Shown here piece by piece: positions 9,323 through 19,899 of a stretch of 31,356 bases of DNA; positions within the stretch are counted from its first letter, which is position 1, and every line of letters starts with the position of its first letter. This stretch comes from Arsenophonus sp048493715 (GTDB lineage Bacteria > Pseudomonadota > Gammaproteobacteria > Enterobacterales > Enterobacteriaceae), in assembly GCA_048493715.1 (NCBI GenBank), contig JBGDCZ010000031.1, positions 1 through 31,356 of the forward strand. Direction: 5' to 3'. The position numbers and the translations under genes were made by a program. Below the pieces are notes generated by a model. It made no database searches, had not been told where the DNA came from, and was given only the letters and a program-made list of their open reading frames with translations.

Positions 9323-9700
9323 TTACACCATTTTCTGAATAATCTGTTCAATTTTCTGCTCGAGAATAGCCGCAGTAAAAGGTTTCACCACATAACCACT
9401 GGCACCGGCTTTTGATGCGGTAATAATATTTTCATTCTTGGCTTCCGCAGTAACCATCAAAACCGGTAGATTTGACCACTTTTCATGTTGACGAATAGTT
9501 TCAAGTAATAATAAGCCATCCATATTTGGTATATTCCAGTCAGTAATAATAAAATCAAAATTATGTTTATTCATTTTAGCTAACACATCTTCAGCCTCTT
9601 CCACATTATTAAACCCTGATTATTTCAACAAATTACGTAATATTCTTCGCATCGTTGTGAAATCATCTACGATCAGAAACGTTAATTTTTTATTTGTCAT
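9323..9700 (-). pseudogene. cheY: cheY, chemotaxis response regulator, single ochre codon
   Basis: CheY is the receiver-domain messenger that, when phosphorylated, binds the motor switch. The complete length reads in one frame, with the acid pocket (FLIVDDFTTMRRI), the phosphoacceptor Asp in IITDWNIPNMDG, the conserved Thr in VTAEAKNENI, and Lys in GYVVKPFTAA. The only interruption is TAA at 9620-9622, in LLK-stop-SGFNNVEEAED where E. coli has Glu. Three residues are also missing before the TDW motif compared with E. coli. The start ATG is at 9698-9700. It is one of the least damaged genes of the cluster. Confidence 0.93.
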
Positions 9701-9739
9701 GGTTAAAATAGCCCTATTTCACTTTCTATTGGTTATAAA

Positions 9740-10783
9740 TTACGTTGTATAACGTTGCTCTAATTTAGCGAGTAACAATCGACCCAGATCATTATATCAC
9801 CAACTTCATCTACTGCATTTAACTACAATACGACTTTAGGCATACCATAAACAACACAGTTTTTTTCATTTGGCAAAGGTATAAGCCCCCGCTCGCCGCA
9901 TTGCTAATAATCCCATAGCACCATCATTTCCCATGCCAGTAAGAATCATGCCAATTGCCCGCTTTCCTGCGGTTTGCGCAACAGAAAAAATAAATTATCC
10001 ACCGAAGGACGATAATGATTAACCATATCTTCTTGATGTAATACAATATGGTTAATATTGGCCGGTTTTGGCTAAAGCTAAATGAAAATTACCCCGCGCA
10101 ATATAAACATGGCCGGTTAATAACTTTTCTCCCGCTTGTGCTTCTTTGACCCGCAGGAAACAGCAACGATTAAGACACTCAGCAAAAGAACGGGTGAAAC
10201 CTGCTGGCATATGTGGCGCAATCACAATTGCCGACATATTTTGTGGTAAACCTTGTAACAATTGCCGAATAGCTTCGGTTCCACCCATTGAAGCACCAAT
10301 AGCAATAATGTTATTAGTAATTTTAGATAAAGGTAAATTAAGTTTTGGATATGCTGCTTTCTGGTGACATATCTTTATAAGATTTGCTTGTGTGGCAACT
10401 CTAATTTTTTCACTTAGTAAGTCCACATAAGCAGATACTCCCTGTTTGAAATTTAAGCTCTGCTTGGTGACAAAATCTATCGTGCCCAGTTCCAATGCAC
10501 GCAATGTGGCCTGTGAGCCATGGGTAGTTAAAGTTGAAACCATAATGACCGGCATCGGGCACAACCGCATGATCTTTTCTAAAAAAGAGAGCCCATCCAT
10601 ACGCGGCATCTTAATATCAAGTGTCAATACATGAGGATCGCGCTATTTTATCATTTCCCGAGCAATATAAGGATCAGCCGTACAACCAACCACTTCCATG
10701 TCAGGTTGGTGACTCAGTATTTCACGCATAATTTTGCGCATTAAAGCTGAATCAGCAACACAAAGTACCTTTATTTTTTCCAT
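9740..10783 (-). pseudogene. cheB: cheB, chemoreceptor methylesterase, broken
   Basis: CheB is a receiver-controlled methylesterase that demethylates MCPs. The receiver domain has VLCVADSALMRKIM, where the first acidic-pocket Asp is Ala, and the phosphoacceptor Asp in LTLDIKMPRMDG. The catalytic domain retains AIGASMGGTEAIR (nucleophile Ser) and APHMPAGFTRSFAE (His). TAG at 10643-10645 breaks the receiver after REMIK. A frameshift near 10065 and several stops destroy the last quarter, though YRPSVD, NCVVYGMPK and LLAKLEQRYTT are still seen. Its start overlaps the cheR end by 13 bases, as is usual for coupled che genes. Confidence 0.93.
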
Positions 10784-11383
10784 CTCTGCATCTTCTGCTT
10801 TTTCAACTGATAAATACTGTGTTCGACTAACTGATAATGGCTATTTTGTTGGCTAATATTTTCCGAATGACCAATCACTAGTAAGCACTTCCTCAGCATA
10901 AATTCCTCGTCGAGCCGTTGCCAGAACTTGGCTATTAATATCACTCGCTAAAATTTGCTTGTGAAAGGTCTGGGCAGTTTCAAGGCCATTTAATACCATC
11001 GCAACTGAATAGCCTTCTTCGCCTGAAGAAACCGCCGTACACCAAACACGATATATATTGTGTGTATTAGCCTTAGCATGTTGCGCTAGCACATCAAAAT
11101 GGTGAGCTTCACGAAAAAATGCCGTCAAATTAGTGGTCAATGCATTTATAAAGTATTGCCATTCTTCCCCTTTTTGATCTTGCATTAGTAAAGCAACATA
11201 TTGTTCAAAACAAGTTAATTACAAGATTTTCAATCTCTTAAGCAATCTATTGTAAACCATCATTTTTTTCTGTTTTACTAAAACAATACCTATTTTTTGG
11301 TAAATAAGGTCACAAACTTGTTTAAAAGCTTTATCACTCAATTGCCACTGCTGATAACGATAATCGGCAGACTGATTTTTCAT
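10771..11383 (-). pseudogene. cheR: cheR, chemoreceptor methyltransferase, internal deletion and stop
   Basis: CheR methylates receptor glutamates using S-adenosylmethionine. The N-terminal helical domain is visible from the ATG at 11381-11383 (LSDKAFKQVCDLIYQKIGIV, MMVYNRLLKRL), then TAA after KIL. The SAM-domain start is well kept: FINALTTNLTAFFREAHHFD, YRVWCTAVSSGEEGYSVAM and ILASDINSQVLATARRGIY. After AEEV about 85 residues of the catalytic domain are missing, and the frame rejoins only the last residues (LVEHSIYQLKK, like GQTVYALSK). The span is about 204 codons against 286 in E. coli. Confidence 0.92.
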
Positions 11384-11446
11384 TTAGTATCTGCCTGTAA
11401 TAAGTCCATTTTTGCCGGTAAATGATTAAAAAGCGCGTTGTGGTCA

Positions 11447-12957
11447 CTAAAATTTCGCCACAATGTTTATCAGGGTTTCAGTTTGTGTTTCTAACATCTC
11501 AACTACCTGATATGATTGCTCAACGAAGCTGGCATTTTGGCGGGTCATCTGCTCCATGTGATCGATGCTGATGGCAACCTGTTGGATAGCCTGATTTTGC
11601 TCTGTAGTTACGGCAGCAATTTCTTGCATAAGCTTAGTAAGCTGCTTAACTGAAACAACTAATTGGTTAATGATAGTATCAGCATGATTAACTAATTCAG
11701 ACCCTAAAGTTACCCATTCAATAGATTCATCTATCAGATTTTTTATCTCTTTTACCGCTTCAGCACTTCGTTGTGCCAATTCTCGCACTTCACTAACAAC
11801 AACAGAAAAACCTCGACCTCGTTCACCTGCTCTGGCTGCTTCAACCGCTGCATTTAGCACTAAGATATTGGTTTAAAAAGTAATTCCATCTATCACACTT
11901 ATAATAGCGGCAATTTTTTGCGAACTTTGGTTAATACTGGTCATAGTATCAACCACTTTACCAGTCAATTGTCCAGTTTTAGTGGCTGTTTGCTCAGCTG
12001 AGATCGCTAATTCATTTGCTTGTTGGGCATGATGGGCATTTTTCTGAACAATGATTGTAAACTGCTCCATTGCCGTGGCGGTTTCTTCTAAAGCAACCGT
12101 CTGCTGTTCAGTATGTTTTCCAGAGCTAAATTACCGGTTTTCACCGCTTGTATACCAGCTTGCATTTCACGAGTATTGAACCTTACGGCAGCAACTGAAG
12201 TAATAATTGCTTCTCGCATATCAGCAAACTTTATAAAAATCTCACTCAATTCATTGTGATCGGGGTTAATCAACCGCTTATCTAAATGTCTATTGGCGAT
12301 ATCACTAAAACAATTTTTTACACGTTAAAATGGGTCAATAGACAAGCTATAAATACTGCCATTAAGGTAATAGCAGACATAATTAAGACAAATTTACTTA
12401 AAGTCCGACTATTTGTTGCTGCTGCCCCAACTTCACTATTGATATGATTAATATAAGTGAAATAACTGTTTTCAAAACGTAGTAGCTGGCCTTCGCTTGG
12501 CAATTGTAAAGCTTGCTTAAGAATCTGGTTTATCTAGTACCGCCTTTATCATATGCAGTGCATGACTAAGGGCCTGGTAATCACGTTCAATATCTGCCGT
12601 TATTTTTTCTCTTAATTGTTGATAATAATCCTGTGACAACACCATAAATTGTTTAAAATATTTTTCTGCCTGGGTTAATTGGCTTTCAACCCTTGTTTTT
12701 AAGATAGTTAATTTATCGATTGGATAATGTTTGCATACGTAACATAAGTCGATTAAGGGTACTACGGGCTTTAAGTAACTGATTCCAACTTAATGTCAAA
12801 GTATCCAGCTTATCTATCTTGATATCTAAATGTTCGAAATGAGATTGTTGTTGGTAAAAGGTATTAACAACAGTAGCGACGGTTACAAATTGCATCAGAC
12901 AAAAAAAAGCAGCAATAAGTGAAGGCGGGTAGATACCCTCAGTGTTAGTTTCATCAT
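11447..12957 (-). pseudogene. methyl-accepting chemotaxis protein 1 (Tar/Tap-like), broken
   Basis: This is a membrane chemoreceptor. A start at 12955-12957 (MMKLTLRVSTRL) leads into a first membrane segment, where a run of eight T marks a frameshift (LLLLFF / LMQFVTVATVV). The second membrane segment is LSKFVLIMSAITLMAVFIAC near 12400. The signalling tip is clear: ISVIDGITF, then TAA where Gln is expected (about 11873), then TNILVLNAAVEAARAGERGR. Other shifts fall near 12310, 12110 and 12540-12710. The C-terminus ends INIVAKF and lacks a CheR-tethering pentapeptide, as in low-abundance receptors such as Tap. It lies between cheR and the second MCP. Confidence 0.9.
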
Positions 12958-13013
12958 TGGTGACCTTGTATTGTTGTATCCTTAACCCACTTCTTATTTG
13001 TGATTCCCTACTG

Positions 13014-14685
13014 CTAAAATGCGATCCAGTTGTCATCATTTTTGACTATTTTTTTATCGTCAATCACTTCTTGTTGAGGCGTAAACTTAGCTGGCTTTTC
13101 CCGTGGTCGATAATTAAGATCATCAGATCCATCCTGGGGTAATTTAAAAACCGAAACCAGATCAGTGAGAATTTTAGTCTGGATCTCTAATTCAGCTATT
13201 GCCACGCCGGATTGTTCAACTAACGAGGCATTGTGCTAGAGTACATGATCTATTTCGTTGATTGTGATACTTACCTGATTAATACCTTTACTTTGCTCAT
13301 TAGGGGCTGATGCAATTTTAGCCATGATATAGGTAACACTAACGATAGATTCAATAATTTTCCCCATCGTTTCACCAGCTTCCTCCGCTAGTTTGGCTCC
13401 GCTATGAGTACGACTGACTAAATTTTCAATTAACACTTTGATCTCTTTAGCTGCATTAGCACTACTTTTGGTAAGATTACGTACCTCTTCAGCCACTACG
13501 GTAAAACCGCGTCCATGTTCCCCGGCACGCGCCACCTCAACGGCAGCATTAAGCGCTAACATATTGGTTTGAAAAGCAATACCATCAATCACGCTATGAA
13601 TGTCTGCGATCTTTTGGGCACTTTCAGAAATACTCTTCATCGTGTCTACTACATTAGTGACAAATTTGTCCTCCTTCCCAAGCAATTTCTGATGCAGAAT
13701 CAGCCAGTTTATTTGCATGAGTAGCATGTTCGCATTTTGTTTAACAGTAATAGTTAACTCTTCCATACTAGCTGCCGTCTCTTCCAAAGCGGCAACTTGC
13801 TGCTCCGAGCGAGTAGAGAGCACTATTACCTGCCGCAATTTCACTTGTACGTGCATAAATTTTGCCTGCGGAGCCTGAAACACTTCTGACGATTTGGATT
13901 AATTCATATTGCATATGTTTTAATTCTTCCGCCAATCTACCCATTTCATTGGTTCCATTAATGGCAATATGAGAATAGAGATCACCTGCCGAGAACGCTT
14001 TAATATTCATTAGTAATGAATTTAACGGATTGATCAATAAACGATGTATTCCCCGCCAACAGAGAATAAGCAATAAAATTAACGCGGATAAGACAACTGA
14101 CAATGTATAAATAGAATAACGATATGACATTCTGAGTGACCAATAATTTCATCATAGACCACTACACTTTCGTCAAGATAGTGATCAAGTGCTTGCGCAA
14201 ATTGTTGTTGATAAATCGATGTTGGCTGATCAGAGAAATCTTTTATTTGCTCATTTTCTAATAAGAAAATCAGTGAATGTAATGACTCCATATAACGGGT
14301 ATAATTTTTTGATAAATTAGCCAAGATCCGTGTATCATGAAAGGATAATTTAGCTGTCCATTGATATTTATCGAAATACTCTCTTGCTTTCACCAAATTT
14401 ATGCGCGCAACTTCAATAATTTGTCCAACCTATTCAGCTAACGCTATCTTTTTCTGGCTTAATAAATAACTAACACCGGCTCGATTTAGTTGGATCCTGG
14501 CTTTTAGCATATGAACCCAACCTTCATTAAGTAAAATTCGCTGATTACGCATTTGGACTAATAAGGCAATTTCCTCTTTTTATTCTTTAAGATCAAGGGG
14601 AAAAATACCCCAGATGCTAATTGTATATACCATAATAGAAATAATATAATGATAAACCTGTAATAATTTTCATTCTATTTAGCAT
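13014..14685 (-). pseudogene. methyl-accepting chemotaxis protein 2 (Tar/Tsr-like), broken
   Basis: This is a chemoreceptor and first gene of the MCP-cheRBYZ operon. It reads MLNRMKIITGL from 14683-14685, with a periplasmic helical domain, a second membrane segment (TLSVVLSALILLLILC), a HAMP region, and the tip ISVIDGIAFQTNMLALNAAV followed by EVARAGEHGRGF. The length of about 557 codons matches E. coli Tar. It ends NWIAF, fitting the xWxxF tether used by CheR and CheB (NWETF in E. coli). Stops and shifts lie near 14590-14640, 14430, 14090, 13800, 13690 and 13236. An intact-looking sigma-28 promoter lies 33 bases upstream of the start. Confidence 0.92.
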
Positions 14686-14717
14686 ATAAAAATTTCCATT
14701 GCATTGAGATAAATAAC

Positions 14718-14744
14718 ATATCGTCACTCTCAACAGAAACTTTA
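14718..14744 (-). promoter_or_regulatory. sigma-28 (FliA) promoter of the MCP-che operon
   Basis: On the reverse strand TAAAGTTT (14737-14744), an 11-base spacer and GACGATAT (14718-14725) match the enterobacterial FliA consensus TAAAGTTT-N11-GCCGATAA at 14 of 16 defined positions with exact spacing. It lies at the right distance upstream of the MCP 2 start. No other strong match was found in front of motA. The surrounding 14745-14949 holds nothing else recognisable. Confidence 0.85.
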
Positions 14745-14949
14745 TAGCAATAACAAACCTTTTTTATGCTTCTTTTTTTAAACTAGCTTTGATTATTTAT
14801 TGATAGCTCCATATCAATGCTATATCTATATAAGTAAATATATATTTTATTAAAGTTTAGCTAGCAATTTACAATTTATTTTAAATAAACATCCTGCGCT
14901 ATTTGCCATTATGTTAACAGCCACAGTAATATATTTAATCGTTAATATC

Positions 14950-15423
14950 CTAGATTAAAGCCGTTTCGTGACTATTAAGTAATTTCTCTATATTCAGTAA
15001 AATCAACATCCGCTCTTCTAACATTCTTAATCCGGTTAAATATTCAACCGATAATAGTGTTGATATTTCCGGTGGTGGGCAAATTTGTTCGGGTAATAGA
15101 GTTAATACATCAGAAACAGCATCAACAACAATAATTCTTTGTGATAACATGACAATAATAACAACCGTACTATTATCATAAGTCACTTTAGCCTGTGAAA
15201 ATTTAATTCTTAAATCAATTATAGGAATAATTACTCCAGGTAAGTGATTGATCAATTTAATAAAATAAGGCATATCAGCAATGCGCGTAACATGATGATA
15301 ACCCCAAATGTCCTGCACTTTTAGAATATCAATTCCATACCCCTCGTCACCTAAGACGAAAATCAGATAACCTGTTTCTTGACGCTCACTCTTGCTATTG
15401 CTAAAACTATCTTGTTTGATCAT
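14950..15423 (-). CDS. cheW: CheW, receptor-kinase coupling protein (open, with altered contact residues)
   Basis: CheW links chemoreceptors to CheA. The 157-codon frame is uninterrupted against 167 in E. coli. Matching blocks are LGDEGYGIDILKVQDIWGYH, IIPIIDLRIKFSQAKVTYDN, VVDAVSDVLTLLPEQICPPP and ERMLILLNIEKLLNSHETAL. Some normally constant residues differ: the family NLRGVIVPI is HLPGVIIPI, so the receptor-contact Arg (Arg62 in E. coli numbering) is Pro; EIRGY is DIWGY; and two residues are lost in the RVVGIVVDGVSD strand. GAGGTTAAC precedes the start. These changes suggest relaxed constraint even though the frame is open. Confidence 0.9.
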   Translation of the reverse strand: MIKQDSFSNSKSERQETGYLIFVLGDEGYGIDILKVQDIWGYHHVTRIADMPYFIKLINHLPGVIIPIIDLRIKFSQAKVTYDNSTVVIIVMLSQRIIVVDAVSDVLTLLPEQICPPPEISTLLSVEYLTGLRMLEERMLILLNIEKLLNSHETALI

Positions 15424-15465
15424 TGTTAACCTCCTTGTTGCCTATGACATTAATAATATTGGCGT

Positions 15466-17404
15466 TTAATGACTTATCTGATCTTGCCTTTTTATATAAG
15501 CTAATTGATAGAGTTGCTTGACATCAAGAATTAACGCAACACCACCATTGCCCGTAATTGTGGCAGATGTGATACCTTTAATTGGTTTAGAATTTGTCTC
15601 TATATTTTTACTACCACCTGTTGCTGACCTAACAAACTATCAACAAACAAAGCATATTTTTTGCCGGCATATTACACTATCACAATAATACCTTCATTAA
15701 TCGATTTTTTCCTTGCGGGATATCCAGCACTTGATAGAGTTCAATCAGTGGAATATATTCCTGCCAGACTAAGAGTAATTTTTCATTATTCCCTAACATA
15801 AAAATTTGCTCTTCTTTTGCTTGTAAAAACACTGACGACTGCATTAAGTGGTGAAATGAAAATTTCATCACTAATCTGGACCGACATGCCCTCTAAAATA
15901 GCTAACGTTAAAGGCAAAAAAATACGCGTTGTGGTGCCTTTTCCTGGCTGAAAAGTTAAAGTAATTTGCCCACCCATTTCGTGAATATTCTATTTTACAA
16001 TATCCATACCAATGCCACGACCAAAACATCGGTCACCTTATCCGCGGTACTAAATCCTGGCGCAAAAATTAGTTTAGCAATATCTTCATCGCTAATTGGC
16101 TCAGGTATTGCTAAGCCAATAGTATGTACTTTTTGTATAATTTTTCCCCTATTTAAGTCATTACCATCATCACTAACGGTAATACAAATATTGCCGCCTT
16201 GATGCTCAGCTGAGATCATTAATTGGCCAACGTCCTCTTTACCCTTTTGCCGTCGAACTTCTGGCAGCTCAATACCATGATCGAGGCTATTACGCACAAA
16301 TGGTTAAGCGGATCAATGATCTGATCAATTAATCTTTTGTCCAATTTAGTTGTTTTACCGGTTAATGTTAATGAAACCTTTTTATTAAGTTTTATGGCTA
16401 AATCGTGGACTAACCAAGGAAAACGGTTAAATACATAATCCATTGGCATCATACGAATTGACATTACTGACAGCTGTAAATCACGCGAATTTCTGGCCAA
16501 CTGATTAAGACAATCATGAATTGACTATAACGATTATCCAGTTGCTGGCTATGTTGCATAGCATAGATTGGGTAATAATTAATTTACCGACTAAATTAAC
16601 AAGTTGATCGACTTTTCCACCGCAACCCGAATTGTTGATGCCTCTGACGTTAGCAAAGATCGATTCGATTCTTGAGCAGCGCTAGTTTTCACTGCCGCTT
16701 TATCGATTGCAGCTAATTGCTTATCTATATTAATTGAGCAATTATGCTGTTTGACCGGTTCAACGGCTTGATTTTCTAATGAAAAATGGATTTGCTTTTC
16801 ATCAAGCAAAAAACACAGTACAGCCGTGATATTGTGTTCAGATTCCGCCGTCTGTAATAAAACAGTTAATGTTGTTTGCTTAATTTGATGCTCAATAACC
16901 GTACCGAATATATTCAATTCATCAAGTAATAACGTTACTTGCTGCGGATTAAGATCAGTTAATCCTTATACTAAAAGTTTGCTGCAGCTTTTTAACCGTG
17001 ACTTGTTTTACTAACGGTGCATCATTTGCCGGTATCACAGTATAAAACAGTGCTTCAATTTGACTAGATAGATATTCAGCCAGCTCTTGCTCATTACGAT
17101 AAACATTCACTGAGCTGACAAAATATCTTTAGCGTTCAATAGTCCCTGAAGAATTTCAGCCGTTAACAAAATCGTCTGGCTGCGAAGGCTCTAACACATT
17201 TTCTAAAATATGGGTGGTTTTTTGAATTGAATAAATCCAAATGTCGCGGCACCGCCTTTAATAGAATGTGCACAACGAAAAATAGTATTAAGCGCGTTAC
17301 TATCAACTATATTAAATATTAAGATGGAGTAATATTTGCTCCATCTCATTGAGTAGTTCTTCTGTCTCATCGAAAAATATTTGATAATAAGCAGCTAACT
17401 CCAT
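15466..17404 (-). pseudogene. cheA: cheA, chemotaxis histidine kinase, multiply broken
   Basis: CheA is the receptor-controlled histidine kinase for CheY and CheB. The P1 domain starts MELAAYYQIFFDETEELLNE and retains the phospho-His motif CAHSIKGGAATFGF, with a TAA and a shift between them. The CheY-binding P2 region (NITAVLCFLLDEKQIHFS), the dimerisation start (TIRVAVEKSINLLI), and the ATP domain (N box RNSLDHGIELPEVRR; LIFAPGFSTADKVTDV) are visible in different frames. The CheW-like P5 domain follows (TTTRIFLPLTLAILEGMSVQ, then GVALILDVKQL). Frameshifts lie near 16590, 16500, 16290, 16000, 15870 and 15640. The end TAA is at 15466-15468. It begins three bases after the motB stop. Confidence 0.94.
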
Positions 17405-17406
17405 AG

Positions 17407-18364
17407 TTATTTATCCGCTGATCGAGGTAATAGTATTTCGCTATTGTTAGTAGAAGCACTATGGCTGGTGCTAAGGCTGGTTGAAGCGGAGAATTCACTT
17501 CGCTGCTTTTTTCACTAAACTCTTTGGTTGGTTGAGGTCACTGATTTTTGTGAATAATAGCGCTTTCACTCTCTTTATTTAATACCAAAATACTAATTCG
17601 CCGATTTACCGCAGCTGCAGGATTAACCTCTAGTGGCACCGTTGAAGCCATGCCAACAACCCGCATGATTTTATGTTCATCCAAACCACCGCTAATTAAC
17701 GTTCGACGTGAAGAGTTTGCTCTGTCTGCCGATAATTCCCAGTTACTATAACCATAGCCGCCCTTCACATAAGGAGTACTATCAGTATGACCAGCAAGAC
17801 CAATTTTATTTGGATAATCATTTAGCACCGGAGCCAAAATATGAAGGATTTTTCGCATATTTTTATCAATTACCGCACTACCGGTAGCAAACATAGGCCG
17901 GTTTTCCATATCGATAATATGTATCTGCAACCCTTCATCCATTAAATCAATTAACAAATTAGCTTTTAGAGCTTGTAAGCACGGATCATTCATAATCAAT
18001 AACTCAAGATCCTGTTGCAATCTTTTAAAACGATGTTGCTCGCTTTCTGGTAATTCAGCCGGTTCTTCTGGCAAGCTATCTCCTTGCCGATAAATAATAT
18101 CTTTACCTCCCCCAGGTATAATATTGGTAGCATCACCACTTTTAGGGCTGTTGTTTAATGAAACCTTAAGAGGAGTACGAAAATAATCGGCAATACGGAT
18201 CAACTCTTCCGGACTAGAAAAGATAAGATCCACATAACTAAAAAGAAAGCCATCATGGCAGTCATAAAATCTGCATAAGCGATTTTCCACGAACCGCTAT
18301 GATAATGAGCTGATTTCTTGCGCCGTTTTTTCTTGATGATGATAGTAGATTTTGCTGTTTTCAT
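17407..18364 (-). pseudogene. motB: motB, motor stator peptidoglycan-binding subunit, frameshifted
   Basis: MotB anchors the stator to peptidoglycan and carries the proton-binding Asp. The N-terminus from ATG 18362-18364 has basic residues, then GSWKIAYADFMTAMMAFFLV with the essential Asp in YADF. A frameshift in the membrane segment near 18243 separates it from the remaining open 240 codons (SSPEELIRIADYFRTPL onwards). The OmpA-like domain is preserved: IGLAGHTDSTPYV, NWELSADRANSSRRTLISGG and VNRRISILVLNK. TGA at 17538-17540 comes where E. coli MotB continues, and a tail is visible to TAA 17407-17409. It overlaps the operon order motA-motB-cheA exactly. Confidence 0.93.
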
Positions 18365-18366
18365 AA

Positions 18367-19204
18367 TCAATCATCTTCAAAATTAGCAGAATTAGTGTCA
18401 GTCGGATTTTTCATGTTACGAACATGATCTTCTAATTCATTAAAAGAGGGTCTATCATCCAAAAATAGGGTTTTACGACCAAATTCTACCGCAATTTGCG
18501 GGGTATAACCATTAATTGAAGACAGTAAGGTGACTTTAATACATTCCATCATCTTAGTTTGTTGATGGCTTTTTTGCCGCACCAAATTTGCTAATAGTGA
18601 AATAAAACAGTAAGCAAAGAGAATACTTTAAAAAGCGTCTACCATAGCATTACCAATCAATATACTCATTTCACCTGCGGGTCTATCTGTAGAGGTCAGA
18701 GCATGTACTGTACTACCCCCATCACCACCACAACAATACCAAAGGCCGGTAACGAATCACCCAACATATTTAAACTAACAGCAGGAATTTCAGCCTCTTG
18801 CTAAAAGTGGCAACTTCTTCATCCATTAATGCTTCAATTTCATGCGGATCATTTAGTAGCTTATGATATTGAGAAAAAATTTCACTCTGTTGGGGATCTT
18901 CATTATATCGCTCTAACGATAATACCCCCATTTGACGTGATTTTGTTAATAATCGAAATTGTAGCACCATTAGATCCATGTAAATTGTTTTATTATAGCG
19001 GGAGCTGGTTATTAACCTTAGCAACACACTTAATGTTGATGTAATCGCTTTACCATTATTAGCCACTATAAAACCACCTAAACCGGCACCAAAAATAATC
19101 AAAAACTCTGCTGGTTGGTAAAGAACGGACAGATGTCCCCCCACAAGTAAATAACCACCTAATACTGCTCCAATAACCACAAGATAGCCTAAGAATACAA
19201 GCAC
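18367..19204 (-). pseudogene. motA: motA, motor stator proton-channel subunit, deleted and frameshifted
   Basis: MotA is the proton-channel stator subunit. A GTG start (19202-19204), as in E. coli motA, follows AAAGGGA. Residues LVFLGYLVVIGAVLGGYLLV, FGAGLGGFIVANNGKAI and YMDLMVLQFRLLTKSRQMG match closely. LLNDP then runs straight into HEIEALMDEE; about 20 residues present in E. coli (the DFIVDYLRLIISGH region) are absent in frame. A frameshift after EVATFSK (about 18800) follows, then more near 18600-18720. The C-terminus is open again: CIKVTLLSSINGYTPQIAVE and FNELEDHVRNMKNP. It ends three bases before motB. Confidence 0.93.
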
Positions 19205-19327
19205 TTGATATTCCCTTTATTAATAATGATATGAACTAGGATCTGTATTCAAAGCCAACATACTGGCTTAAAAGAGCTACGCATAACCTAAGCCATAACT
19301 CTCTATTTTGTAAGCACAATTGGTACG

Positions 19328-19897
19328 CTACTGAATCTTCCCTAATACCTGGGGATGAATATCGTCAAATTGACAAGAATGTTTACGTTTTTTGATCGCC
19401 CTTGAAGGTGGTTGACATAAACTACAAGCAAAACTGTTCATTGGTTGATTTGCATGAGTAATAAAAGTCCCACCACAACAACGACAAGTTGATGGTTGTA
19501 GCATGCCACTATCAACAAATCGAACTAATGGCCAGGCTCTGGTCAAAGCAAGTATTGGTGATTTGCTCTGCTCTGTGCCACATTGTTCAAGATATAAACG
19601 ATAAGCCTGTACGACCGCATTCACCCCTCTATAATGGCCACTAGCCAATAAAAAACGATAAGTGTTATAGAACATCTAAGAGTGAATATTTTGCTCCCAT
19701 GTCATAAACCAATCGGTTGAGAATGGTAACATTCCTTTGAGTGATGGATTACCACGTAGCTCCTTATATAACTTAATTAATCACCCTCGGCTTAGCTGAG
19801 TTTCACTTTCCAATATTTGAAGACGTGCACCTAACTTAATTAAATCTATAGCTAAATGCATATCTTTTGCTTCTTGAACAATACTTTTACTCGCCAT
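19328..19897 (-). pseudogene. flhC: flhC, flagellar master activator subunit, two in-frame stops
   Basis: FlhC with FlhD forms the FlhD4C2 activator of class II flagellar genes. The full 189-codon span aligns without frameshift: SKSIVQEAKDMHLAIDLIKL, LPFSTDWFMTWEQN, AYRLYLEQCG and the zinc site with four cysteines (CRCCGG ... CSLCQPPSRA). Stops occur at 19781-19783 (TGA after LSRG, where Arg is usual, fitting CGA to TGA) and 19676-19678 (TAG after NIHS). The start ATG (19895-19897) lies close behind the flhD stop. All zinc ligands are kept, so decay is by nonsense only. Confidence 0.94.
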
Positions 19898-19899
19898 AA

